A program made the translations under genes and the position numbers. From Thermohalobaculum sp039805905 (GTDB taxonomy: Bacteria > Pseudomonadota > Alphaproteobacteria > Rhodobacterales > Rhodobacteraceae), in NCBI GenBank assembly GCA_039805905.1, contig JBDIVM010000008.1, forward strand, positions 1 to 64,000: a stretch of 64,000 nucleotides of DNA, written 5' to 3'. Under the pieces are notes generated by a model. It was not told the DNA's origin, made no database searches, and saw nothing but the letters and a program-made list of their open reading frames with translations. This document shows positions 1 to 7,564 of the stretch, one piece after another (position 1 is the first letter of the stretch; each line of letters opens with the position of its first letter).

Positions 1-120
1 CCCGACGGCACGCCGCAGGCGGTGCCGGTGCTGGCCGCCTGCAACGAGTGCCACATGGGCAATTACGGCTTCCAGGGCGGCCTCGGCTACCCCGTCGAGG
101 AGGCGAGGGTCAAGCCGTAG
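1..120 (+). CDS. C-terminal end of a c-type haem protein (partial)
   Basis: This is the last 39 codons of a gene that begins before the window; the stop is TAG at 118-120. The visible residues include CNECH, a CXXCH covalent haem-c attachment motif, followed by a Gly/Tyr-rich tail ending in VKP. A CXXCH so close to the C-terminus suggests a periplasmic cytochrome or a P460-like protein, but too little is present to choose. The next gene starts 74 bases downstream on the same strand. Haem attachment is seen directly as a motif; the family is inferred and uncertain. Confidence 0.6.
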   Translation, partial: PDGTPQAVPVLAACNECHMGNYGFQGGLGYPVEEARVKP

Positions 121-194
121 GGGAGCGATAGCGGACGCGTACTGCGCGATCGATGCGACTGTGTCGGGGCGACATTCCTTTGGGGGAGGGTCAA

Positions 195-767
195 ATGACC
201 GCTGAATACAAGCTCGACCTGCCGAAGGTGACGCTTGAGACCGCCGATGAACCGGCGCGCACCATCCTGGCGAAGGCGAAGGATCAGGTCGGGTTCGTTC
301 CCAACATGTATGCGGGGATGGTCAACTCGCCGGGACTGCTTGCAACCTATCTCGACGGGTACGGGCGGTTTCGCGCGAGTTCCGGCTTCACGCCCGTGGA
401 GCAGGAAGTGGTGTTCCTGACGATCAGCCGGATCAACGGCTGCGGCTACTGCATGGCGGCGCACTCGATGATCGCGCGGAAGAAGTCGATGGTCCCCGGC
501 GATGTTCTCGCGGCGATCCGCGAGAACCGGCCGATCCCGGACAAGAAACTTGCCGCGCTTGCCGCCTTCACCGAGACCATGATCGAGAGCCGCGGGCTGC
601 CGCTCCGCGCGGAAGCGAAGGCTTTCCTGGCCGCCGGATACAGTGAGCGGCAGATCCTCGAGATCGTGCTCGCGATCGCGGTCAAGACGCTCAGCAACTA
701 TGCGAACCATCTGCTGCACACCGAGATCGACGACGTATTCTCGAATTACGCCCTTGCCGCGGAGTGA
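195..767 (+). CDS. Carboxymuconolactone decarboxylase / AhpD-like protein
   Basis: 190 residues with the AhpD/CMD fold signature: a CGYC dithiol at Cys83 and Cys86 followed by His90 (CGYCMAAH), preceded by the helix PVEQEVVFLTISRINGC. In characterised AhpD-like proteins this CXXC-His unit carries out thiol redox chemistry or peroxide/alkylhydroperoxide reduction; the substrate here is unknown. I chose the ATG at 195 because a purine-rich GGGGGAGGG lies just upstream; the in-frame ATG at 153 has no clear ribosome site. It is cytoplasmic, with no signal peptide. The secreted protein at 800 follows 32 bases later, so the two may share a transcript. Confidence 0.85.
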   Translation: MTAEYKLDLPKVTLETADEPARTILAKAKDQVGFVPNMYAGMVNSPGLLATYLDGYGRFRASSGFTPVEQEVVFLTISRINGCGYCMAAHSMIARKKSMVPGDVLAAIRENRPIPDKKLAALAAFTETMIESRGLPLRAEAKAFLAAGYSERQILEIVLAIAVKTLSNYANHLLHTEIDDVFSNYALAAE

Positions 768-799
768 TGCACTTTAACGGCACCAAGGAGACCATTCGG

Positions 800-1294
800 A
801 TGAAAAATCTGTTCCAGACAACGGTCGCTCTGGCGGCGCTTGCCTCTGCGGCCGCGGTCGCCGAGCCGGTCCACATCGAGGCGGTAATGTCACCGAAGGA
901 GCAGATCCGTCTCGATTTTGAGGACGGTTCCAAGCATTTCGTGCTGATGGTGCGGCGCGAGGGCCGCGCCGAGGGGAGTGCAGTCTTTGAAGGCGCCTCG
1001 GTGGTCGAGTACGGCATGCACGATATCGTGCCGGGCGCCGGCGGAGATCCGCGTGGCTATCTGGTGCTGACCCTGCCGTCAGGCGATACTGCCTTTCTCA
1101 AATGGCAGGTCAGGGCGGTTTTTGTGCCGGGGGCCGACGGCAAGCCGACGCTGCTGGACAACGGGTTCTGGGAGGTCGCCGGAGGAACCGGTCAGTTCAC
1201 CGGCATGAAGGGCGCGGGTACGCTGCACATCAAGGCGGTGAACCAGAGCGACCGACGTTTCATCCTTGAGGGGGACGTGGTTCCCGAGGGGTGA
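800..1294 (+). CDS. Secreted protein of unknown function
   Basis: 164 residues beginning with a typical signal peptide (MKN, a hydrophobic Leu/Ala run, then AVAEP), so the product is probably periplasmic. The mature part is beta-rich with a GGTGQFTGMKGAGTLHIK segment. That arrangement resembles the small allene-oxide-cyclase-barrel-like or DUF-type secreted proteins, in which a GxGxF..GxG track ends the barrel, but I do not recognise the family firmly. The ATG at 800 was chosen over one at 764 because only it gives a standard signal peptide. The next gene (DUF3179) starts 6 bases after the stop, suggesting cotranscription and perhaps a shared exported role. Confidence 0.7.
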   Translation: MKNLFQTTVALAALASAAAVAEPVHIEAVMSPKEQIRLDFEDGSKHFVLMVRREGRAEGSAVFEGASVVEYGMHDIVPGAGGDPRGYLVLTLPSGDTAFLKWQVRAVFVPGADGKPTLLDNGFWEVAGGTGQFTGMKGAGTLHIKAVNQSDRRFILEGDVVPEG

Positions 1295-1299
1295 CCCAG

Positions 1300-2367
1300 A
1301 TGTCAGGCGGGATCGAGACCGAACTGGCTCGGCTCGCCCTCGCCGCCCGCAGACGACGAGAGGCGACGATCAGGGCGGTCGCTGTCATCGTGATAGCCAT
1401 CGGTGCGTTGGCAGCCTTCAGCATCTTCACGCGAGGCGCCGATGCTCCGGCCGAGTGGCGCAGGGCATGGCCGAACACCGACTTCGCACGGCACGTCGTG
1501 CAGTATTCCGAGATCGCCTCGGGCGGCCCGGCGAGGGATGGCATTCCGCCGATTGATGCACCGGCATTCGCACCCCTCGACCGGCTGCCCGAGTCCCCGC
1601 CGGCCAACACACCGGTCATGGGCCTCGAGATCAATGGCGATGCGCGGGCCTATCCGCTGGGCATCCTGATCTGGCACGAGATCGTCAATGACACGGTCGG
1701 CGGCGTCCCGGTAACCATCACCTACTGCCCGCTCTGCAACTCCGGAGTTGCATTCGAGCGGCGGGTCCGCGGTGCGGTGACGAGCTTCGGGACAACCGGC
1801 AAGGTCCGCAATGCCGACCTCATCATGTACGACCGCGAGACGGAAAGCTGGTGGCAGCAGTACGAGGGACGCGCGATCGTGGGTGTCCTCGCGGGCGAGG
1901 AACTGAGGAAGCTGCCGATCCGTCTCGAGTCGTTTCGGGAGTTCCGCGAGCGGCACCCGTCGGGCCTCGTCCTGCTCCCTCCCGCAACGAGCGACCGGGC
2001 CTATGGCCGCAATCCCTATGTCGGCTATGACAGCTCGGCGATGCCGTTCCTCTATGACGGGGAATATGACGGGCCCGGCTCACCGATGATGCGGGTCGTC
2101 GCCGTGGAGGGCCGGAACGAGGCCTGGAGTCTCGATTTCCTGCGGCAGGTCGGGACGGTCGAGTCGGGCAACCTGATCATCCGGTGGCGCCCCGGTCAGG
2201 TCTCGGCGCTCGATGCCGCCGAAATCGCCGCGAGCCGGGACGTGGGCAGTGTGACGGTCGAGCGCCGCCTGCCAGGCGGCGGCTTCGAGGACGTGGTGTA
2301 TCATGTCCCCTTCGCCTTCGCGTTTCGGGCGTTCAACCCGGACGCGCCGATCAGGCACCCCGAATGA
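1300..2367 (+). CDS. DUF3179 domain-containing membrane-anchored protein
   Basis: 355 residues. An N-terminal Arg-rich cytoplasmic stub precedes one transmembrane segment (AVAVIVIAIGALAAF), followed by an extracytoplasmic DUF3179 domain. Recognisable DUF3179 features are the YPLGILIWHEIVND stretch, the conserved YCPLCNSG dithiol motif, and the SFGTTGKVRNADLIMYDRET block. The family has no established biochemical activity; the CPLC motif suggests redox chemistry or metal binding. The ATG at 1300 has GAGGGG about 8 bases upstream. A GTG at 1291, overlapping the previous stop, is the alternative. About 100 bases without a gene separate it from the phospholipase. Confidence 0.85.
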   Translation: MSGGIETELARLALAARRRREATIRAVAVIVIAIGALAAFSIFTRGADAPAEWRRAWPNTDFARHVVQYSEIASGGPARDGIPPIDAPAFAPLDRLPESPPANTPVMGLEINGDARAYPLGILIWHEIVNDTVGGVPVTITYCPLCNSGVAFERRVRGAVTSFGTTGKVRNADLIMYDRETESWWQQYEGRAIVGVLAGEELRKLPIRLESFREFRERHPSGLVLLPPATSDRAYGRNPYVGYDSSAMPFLYDGEYDGPGSPMMRVVAVEGRNEAWSLDFLRQVGTVESGNLIIRWRPGQVSALDAAEIAASRDVGSVTVERRLPGGGFEDVVYHVPFAFAFRAFNPDAPIRHPE

Positions 2368-2468
2368 TCGATCGACGCAGGGTCTCGGGTTCGAACGGCG
2401 CGCCGCACGCGGCAGCTTCGCGTGTCCGCGCGAGCGCAGCGGCCTGTTGCGTGGAAAGTAACTGAACG

Positions 2469-3749
2469 ATGGAGCGGCAGCGGAGCACGAAGGACGGCAG
2501 CGCCGCGGGAGGAGCCTCCCCCGCCATGGCTCCCGATCCGGAGCCGGTCGGCCTCGTGCTGGCCGGCGGCGGGGCACGCTGCGCCTACCAGGCTGGAGCG
2601 CTGCGCGCAATCGCCGAGATGCTGCCTGCAGCCCGCAACCCCTTTCCGGTCATCGTCGGCCAGTCCGCCGGGGCAATCAACGCAGCGTGTCTCGCCAGCC
2701 GGGCGGGCAGCTTTGCGACCTCGGCCGAACGTCTGGTCGAGGCGTGGTCGAGGCTGAGACTCTGCGATGTCTTCCGCACGGACCCGTTCTCGGTCGGATG
2801 CCGGGGGCTGCGCTGGGTGCTGATGGCCGCAAGCGGCGGCTGGCTCGCCGGCAACCCCCGGTCGTTTCTGGACAATGCTCCGCTGCGCCAGCTCCTGCTG
2901 CGCGAGATCGACTTCGATGCGATCGAGCCAGCCGTCGCCGCCGGTAGTCTTGCCGCACTCGCGCTGACCGCCTCCGCCTATTCGGGCCAGAGCGGGCAGG
3001 CGGTCACGTTCTTCACCGGCACCCCGGGCCGTGGAGAATGGACCCGTTCGCGCCGATCCGGCCGGCGCCGCCGCCTCGGGGTGGAGCATGTCATGGCGTC
3101 CGCCGCCCTGCCGTTCCTGTTCCCGGCGCAGCAGATCGAAGGACAGTATTTTGGCGACGGGGCGCTTCGGCTGACCGCCCCGCTCAGTCCGGCGATCCGG
3201 CTCGGAGCACGGCGGCTCCTTGTCATCGCGGCGCGCGATCCGGAGGTCGCCCCTCTCGGCTCTCAGTCGGCCGCCCGCTATCCGAGCCTCGGTGCCCTCG
3301 CCGGTCACATGCTCGATATCATCTTCAACGACCATCTCGACAGCGACATCGAGCGGCTGACCAGGATCAACAACACGCTTGCGCTGCTGACCCGGGATCA
3401 ACGCGCGGGCACGCCCTTGCGGCCGATCGACGTCTTCGTGCTGCGCCCGTCGCGCGATGTCCGGGAGATCGCCGCCCGCCATGCCCGCAGGATGCCCTGG
3501 GCGATCCGCATGCTGCTTCGGGGTATCGGCGGCTGGGGCGGTGACTGGCGTCTCCCGAGCTATCTCAACTTCGACGCTGCCTACTGCCGCGATCTCATCG
3601 AGCTCGGCGAACGGGATGCGCGCGCGCAGGCGGAGCCGATCCTGTCATTGCTCGCGGCCGGCGCCGGCATTCGAACGGCAGCGCCATCCGAGGAGGGGTA
3701 CGATCATGGCGCAGACGCCCCGGGAGCACAGACCAATGAACGGACTTGA
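2469..3749 (+). CDS. Patatin-like phospholipase
   Basis: 426 residues. The patatin catalytic dyad is visible: oxyanion loop LAGGGARCAYQAGAL, nucleophile Ser66 in GQSAG, and Asp230 in the GDGA motif (FGDGALR). The spacing is normal for bacterial RssA/YlbK-type acyl hydrolases. After the catalytic domain (about residues 25-250) the protein continues with a C-terminal region typical of the Rhodobacter patatin group (DVFVLRPSRDVREIA..., a DUF3734-like extension). The predicted activity is lipid acyl hydrolysis in the cytoplasm or at the inner membrane; the substrate is unknown. Its 3' end overlaps the proposed start of the NYN protein by 44 bases. Confidence 0.88.
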   Translation: MERQRSTKDGSAAGGASPAMAPDPEPVGLVLAGGGARCAYQAGALRAIAEMLPAARNPFPVIVGQSAGAINAACLASRAGSFATSAERLVEAWSRLRLCDVFRTDPFSVGCRGLRWVLMAASGGWLAGNPRSFLDNAPLRQLLLREIDFDAIEPAVAAGSLAALALTASAYSGQSGQAVTFFTGTPGRGEWTRSRRSGRRRRLGVEHVMASAALPFLFPAQQIEGQYFGDGALRLTAPLSPAIRLGARRLLVIAARDPEVAPLGSQSAARYPSLGALAGHMLDIIFNDHLDSDIERLTRINNTLALLTRDQRAGTPLRPIDVFVLRPSRDVREIAARHARRMPWAIRMLLRGIGGWGGDWRLPSYLNFDAAYCRDLIELGERDARAQAEPILSLLAAGAGIRTAAPSEEGYDHGADAPGAQTNERT

Positions 3750-4377
3750 TCGTCCGCCCGAACCGCCTGGCGCGTCGACAGCGCCGGGCGAGGGCAGACG
3801 CAATGATGGAGGCACCATGTTCTACCGCGACGAACGCCTGGCACTTGTGATCGACGGGCCCGGCCTGCATGCGGCGGCGCGAGCGCTCGGCTTCTCGGTC
3901 GATTACCGGCTGCTCCGGGAGACCTTCGCGCGCCGATGCAAGCTGGTGCGCCTCCAGTTCTATACGGTCCTCGACGACGACGAGAACTCGCCGGTTCGGC
4001 CGCTTGTCGACTGGCTGACATACAACGGCTACAGCGCTGTGGTGAAACATCAGCGCGAATTCATCGACGACAGCGGCCGCCGCAAGGTCAAGGGCAGCAT
4101 CGGCGTCGAGCTGGCGGTTGGCGCCATCGAGATCGCGCGCGAGGTCGAACATGTCCTGCTCTGCTCGGGGGATCGTGGCTATGTGCGGCTCGTGCATGCT
4201 TTGAAGCGAAAGGGGGTCCGGGTCACTGTCGCATCGACCCGGCGCTGCAGCCCGCCGATGATCGCCGACGACCTGCGCAGGGCGGCCGACAGCTTTCTTG
4301 AGCTCGATGACCTGCGGGAGCTGATCGCCCGGCCTCCGCGCACCGAGGCAGCGCGGATTGCGGTCGGCGCCGACTGA
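3706..4377 (+). CDS. NYN (LabA/DUF88-type PIN-like nuclease) domain protein
   Basis: 223 residues. The NYN domain starts near residue 41 with LALVIDGPGLHAAARALG and includes YTVLDDDENS, KGSIGVELAVGAIEIA, LLCSGDRGYVRLVHALKRKGVRV, matching the LabA/DUF88 PIN-like fold with its acidic residues (ID at strand 1, VE mid-domain, SGD at strand 4). The usual Asn of IDGxN is changed (IDGPG), so nuclease activity is uncertain. Several starts are possible. ATG 3706 follows AGGAGGGG by 7 bases and overlaps the patatin gene; ATG 3817 follows GGAGG by 4 bases and begins right at the domain. The 37-residue extension between them is low-complexity and Pro-rich, so the shorter form may be the true product. Confidence 0.8.
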   Translation: MAQTPREHRPMNGLDRPPEPPGASTAPGEGRRNDGGTMFYRDERLALVIDGPGLHAAARALGFSVDYRLLRETFARRCKLVRLQFYTVLDDDENSPVRPLVDWLTYNGYSAVVKHQREFIDDSGRRKVKGSIGVELAVGAIEIAREVEHVLLCSGDRGYVRLVHALKRKGVRVTVASTRRCSPPMIADDLRRAADSFLELDDLRELIARPPRTEAARIAVGAD

Positions 4378-4785
4378 TCGCAGGCCCGTGCAGCCGCACA
4401 TGGCCCGCCGACCCCGCCGCCGGTGTGGATGGCCGGACGCCGAGACCCTGGCCCGAGATCACGCGACGATCACAACGGATCACGCAACCGTTTGAAATGT
4501 CGCGAAAACGTTAATTGCGCCAGCCCCTTGCGACCCGAAGAGTTGAATTTGCGGCATTGTGCCGTGCGCAGCGGAGTCCGCCGATCGCGCAAGCATGCGG
4601 TGGCGGGCAGATCGGAACCGGGCGCATGGCAGAGGACAGCTGCTTCGGGGGCGATTGATCTGGATCACGCGCGTCTCGGGGCTGTCGGTGCCGGGGATCG
4701 GGACCCCTTCCCCGTCCCATGGTGAGAGCGGCGCACGAAGGGGAGCGCCGCAACGATCCGTTCCAGCCATCGGGAGGGCGGGACA
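4378..4785. other. 408-base gene-free leader upstream of the porin gene
   Basis: No convincing coding sequence. It contains an AT-richer patch near 4490-4560 that probably holds promoter elements, an FNR-type box at 4655-4668, and the ribosome site GGGAGGGCGGG just before the ATG at 4786. I could not place a start point. Confidence 0.6.
4655..4668. promoter_or_regulatory. FNR/FnrL-type binding box
   Basis: TTGATCTGGATCAC matches the FNR/FnrL consensus TTGAT-N4-ATCAA at nine of ten fixed positions, and the CTGG centre is common in alphaproteobacterial FnrL sites. It lies about 118 bases before the porin-like ATG in a gene-free leader, a sensible place for an activator or repressor. The match is seen directly; the regulation is inferred. 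Confidence 0.5.
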
Positions 4786-6135
4786 ATGGCAAGATCAACC
4801 TTACTGCAAATGGGGCTCGCAGGCGGCATCGCTCTGGCAGCGCAGCCGGCAGCGGCCGTCGATGACGTTCTCGTGCTCGGTGACCTCCATGTGAATGCGG
4901 GGATTGAAATGGGGGTCGGCGGCTTCTACGTCGACAACCCGAACTTCGGAGTCGGGCGGGTCGATCTCCGCTCGGGCAACAATACCGGCGATGCGGTCTG
5001 GGGTGAGGGCTATGTGGAGCCCTCGGTCAACTTCACCTTCGACCCGGCGGAGAATCTGACTCTGTTCGGTGAAGCCTCGGTGGTCTTCGCGGCCACGGTC
5101 GGCGAAGGCGATGCCGGTGGATTCACCGATGGCGACGAGGGCGACGCCACGCTCGAGAAGGCATCGCTGGGCTTCAGGACAAGTTTCTCGGGGCCGGGGG
5201 AAACGCCCTGGACCCTCGAGCTTTCCGGCGGCAAGCAGGATGTCCAGATCGGCGACGGCTGGCTGTTCTGGGACGGCAATTTCGATGCCTTCGGCGACAC
5301 CGCCTACTGGCTGGCGCCGCGCACGGCCTTCGAGTGGGCCGGCACGGCGGATCTTTCCAACGGCAGCCTGGGGCTGAAGCCGTTCTACATCATCGGCGAC
5401 CACGATCAGGACAGCAGCGAGATCATCGGCGGAGATCTCCGGTTCGAACAGGACTGGGGCAGCCTCGGCGTGCTCTACGCCAACGTCCTCGACTCCAATG
5501 ACAACGTGTTCACCCGCGACGGCATGCAGATGGTCAGCGCCCGTGCGCTGGGCGTTGGCGTGCCGGCCGTCGAGGGGCTGAGCTTCAGTGGCGAGTTCAC
5601 CAAGCAGTTCGGCAGCGAGGGCGCCGTCGACTATGACGCCTATGCGCTCTACGGGCAGGCGGATTACAACTTCGCCGGGCTGCCCTGGTCGCCGACGCTC
5701 ACCTACCGCTATGCCCGGTTCTCGGGCGACGGGAACCCGAACGACAACGACGTCGAGGCCTTCGACCCGCTGTTCTACGGCTTCTCGGGCGGGTGGGGCA
5801 CCTGGTTCCAGGGCGAGATCGTGGGCGAATACTACCTGTTCAACTCGAACCAGCGCAACCACATGGTGAAGCTCGCCCTCGCGCCCACGGAGTCGCTCGG
5901 CGTCGGCGCGATCTACTATCACTTCGGGCTCGACGAGAACAACTTCTTCGGCACACCGGTCTCGGACCGCAGCTTCGCGGACGAGATCAACATCTTTGCC
6001 GACTGGACGTTCTCCGACCACGTCTATGTCAGCGGCGTGGCCGGCGTCGCATTCCCGGGCCAGGGCGCGGAAGACGCGTTCGGCGACGACAGGACCATCT
6101 TCCTCCTGGAAGGCTATCTGGTCGTCACATACTAG
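4786..6135 (+). CDS. Outer-membrane beta-barrel protein, alginate-export/porin-like
   Basis: 449 residues with an N-terminal signal peptide (ending AAQPAAAVDD). A long series of alternating amphipathic strands follows, ending in YLVVTY, the terminal aromatic signature recognised by the BAM complex. The central block (LTYRYARFSGDGNPND..., EAFDPLFYG, GEIVGEYYLFNSNQRNH) resembles the alginate-export (AlgE-like) barrel domain, which forms a substrate-selective pore. The true substrate is unknown, as no alginate synthesis gene is nearby. A good ribosome site (GGGAGGGCGGG) precedes the ATG. The gene stands alone, converging on pqqE with only two bases between the stops; the FNR-type box upstream suggests oxygen-responsive expression. 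Confidence 0.8.
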   Translation: MARSTLLQMGLAGGIALAAQPAAAVDDVLVLGDLHVNAGIEMGVGGFYVDNPNFGVGRVDLRSGNNTGDAVWGEGYVEPSVNFTFDPAENLTLFGEASVVFAATVGEGDAGGFTDGDEGDATLEKASLGFRTSFSGPGETPWTLELSGGKQDVQIGDGWLFWDGNFDAFGDTAYWLAPRTAFEWAGTADLSNGSLGLKPFYIIGDHDQDSSEIIGGDLRFEQDWGSLGVLYANVLDSNDNVFTRDGMQMVSARALGVGVPAVEGLSFSGEFTKQFGSEGAVDYDAYALYGQADYNFAGLPWSPTLTYRYARFSGDGNPNDNDVEAFDPLFYGFSGGWGTWFQGEIVGEYYLFNSNQRNHMVKLALAPTESLGVGAIYYHFGLDENNFFGTPVSDRSFADEINIFADWTFSDHVYVSGVAGVAFPGQGAEDAFGDDRTIFLLEGYLVVTY

Positions 6136-6137
6136 GA

Positions 6138-7268
6138 TCACGCAGGCGATGCGCGGCGGATGAGCTCCGCCGCGCTGTCGCCCGGCCGGGCTTCGACTAT
6201 CGCTGCGATCTGCGCCCGATGGGGTGATTTCGAGCAGACCGGGTCGGTTGCGGCCGGGTCTCCGGCCAGGGCCATTGCCTGGCACCGGCAGCCGCCGAAA
6301 TCGAGGTGGCGCCGGTCGCAGCTCCGGCAAGGCTCCTGCATCCAGTCCGTGCCCCGGAAGGCGGTGAACGCCGCCCCGTTCTCCCAGATATCGGCCAGCG
6401 ACCGGTCCTGCACCCGGTCGAAGCTCAGTCCCTTGATCGTCTGCGCCGCGTGGCAGGGCAGCACGGTTCCGTCCGGAGCGACGTTGAATCCGGTCGATCC
6501 CCATCCACCCATGCAGGGTTTCGGGTACCGGGCATGGTAGTCGGCAGGCACATAGTCGATGACAAGTTCGCCGCGCAGCCGCACACGCGCTTCGCCGACG
6601 ATCTCGCGGGCGCGGTCGGCCTGCTCGCGGGTCGGCATCAACGCTTCACGGTTGGTCGTTGCCCAGCCGTGGAACTGAACGGTCGCGACCTCGATCCGGC
6701 GCGCCCCAAGCCTCAGCGCCAGCTCGATCGTCTCGGGCAGCCGGCCGAGGTTGCGACGGTGCATGACCGCGTTCAGCGTCAGCGGGAACCCGATCCGTCT
6801 CACCCATTCGGCGACCTGCATCTTGCGCGCGTGACCGCCCCTGTAGCCACCGATCTCGTCGGCGGACTCCGGATCGACCCCCTGGATCGAGAGCTGGATG
6901 TGATCGAGACCGCGTCGCTCCAGCTCCTTCAGGCGCCGCTCGGTCAGCCCGATGCCCGAGGTGATCAGGTTGGTGTAGAGGTCCGCATCATGCGCAGCGG
7001 CGACGATGTCCTCGAGATCGCGCCGCGAGGCAGGCTCGCCGCCCGAGAGATGGAGCTGCAGGACACCGAGCCGAGCGGCCTCGCGAAAGACCCTCGCCCA
7101 TTGTGCGGCCGAGAGCTCCGCCTCGCGTGCCGCCAACTCCAGCGGGTTCGAGCAGTAGGGGCAGGAGAGCGGGCAGCGATGGGTCAGCTCGGCCAGCATC
7201 GCGATCGGCGGCGCAATCCGGGGCGTGGCTCCGGACGTGCCGGTTGCGGTCTCCACATCGCTCGGCAT
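6138..7268 (-). CDS. pqqE: PQQ biosynthesis radical SAM/SPASM enzyme PqqE
   Basis: 376 residues. PqqE is a radical SAM enzyme that links Glu and Tyr of the PqqA peptide in the first step of pyrroloquinoline quinone synthesis. Visible features: the radical SAM cluster CPLSCPYC (Cys32, Cys36, Cys39), the LSGGEP SAM-binding motif, and a SPASM region with CMGGWGS, VLPCHAA, EPCRSCDRR and GGCRCQA that ligate auxiliary Fe-S clusters. The C-terminal TDPVCSKSPHR is typical of PqqE. The start codon overlaps the pqqD stop (TGATG; a GTG at 7271 is also possible), implying coupled translation. No pqqA, pqqB or pqqC is in the window, which is unusual. Confidence 0.93.
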   Translation of the reverse strand: MPSDVETATGTSGATPRIAPPIAMLAELTHRCPLSCPYCSNPLELAAREAELSAAQWARVFREAARLGVLQLHLSGGEPASRRDLEDIVAAAHDADLYTNLITSGIGLTERRLKELERRGLDHIQLSIQGVDPESADEIGGYRGGHARKMQVAEWVRRIGFPLTLNAVMHRRNLGRLPETIELALRLGARRIEVATVQFHGWATTNREALMPTREQADRAREIVGEARVRLRGELVIDYVPADYHARYPKPCMGGWGSTGFNVAPDGTVLPCHAAQTIKGLSFDRVQDRSLADIWENGAAFTAFRGTDWMQEPCRSCDRRHLDFGGCRCQAMALAGDPAATDPVCSKSPHRAQIAAIVEARPGDSAAELIRRASPA

Positions 7269-7564
7269 CACCTTTTCACCTCCAGCATCCGCCGCTCCGC
7301 GAGCCCGGCGAGGAAGGCGCCGGCATCCCGGGCAATCTGCTCCACCGGAGCATCGAACTTCGCGGCGAGCGCGGCGATGATCTCGGCCAAGGAGCGCTTG
7401 CCGTCGATCTCGGCGAGGATCGCGGTGCCGACAGGGTCGAGTTTCAGCGCCCGCTCGGGCGCGAGCAACACCCAGATTCCGCGCACCGGGTCGAACCTGG
7501 TCCGTACGCCGCGGGGCAGCACCGGACAGTCTTCCGGCGCCAGCGACGGGCTTCGGGATGTCAT
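7268..7564 (-). CDS. pqqD: PQQ biosynthesis peptide chaperone PqqD
   Basis: 98 residues. PqqD is the RiPP recognition element that binds the PqqA precursor peptide and presents it to PqqE. The sequence fits: PVLPRGVRTRFDPVRGIWVLLAPERAL, then LDPVGTAILAEIDGKRSLAEIIAALAAKF and DVxxFL-like DAGAFLAGLAERRMLE. The start ATG overlaps the stop of the upstream ABC ATPase gene (ATGA), and its stop overlaps the pqqE start. The pair is therefore co-translated at the end of a nucleoside operon. It is full length for the family, so it is not a remnant. Confidence 0.92.
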   Translation of the reverse strand: MTSRSPSLAPEDCPVLPRGVRTRFDPVRGIWVLLAPERALKLDPVGTAILAEIDGKRSLAEIIAALAAKFDAPVEQIARDAGAFLAGLAERRMLEVKR

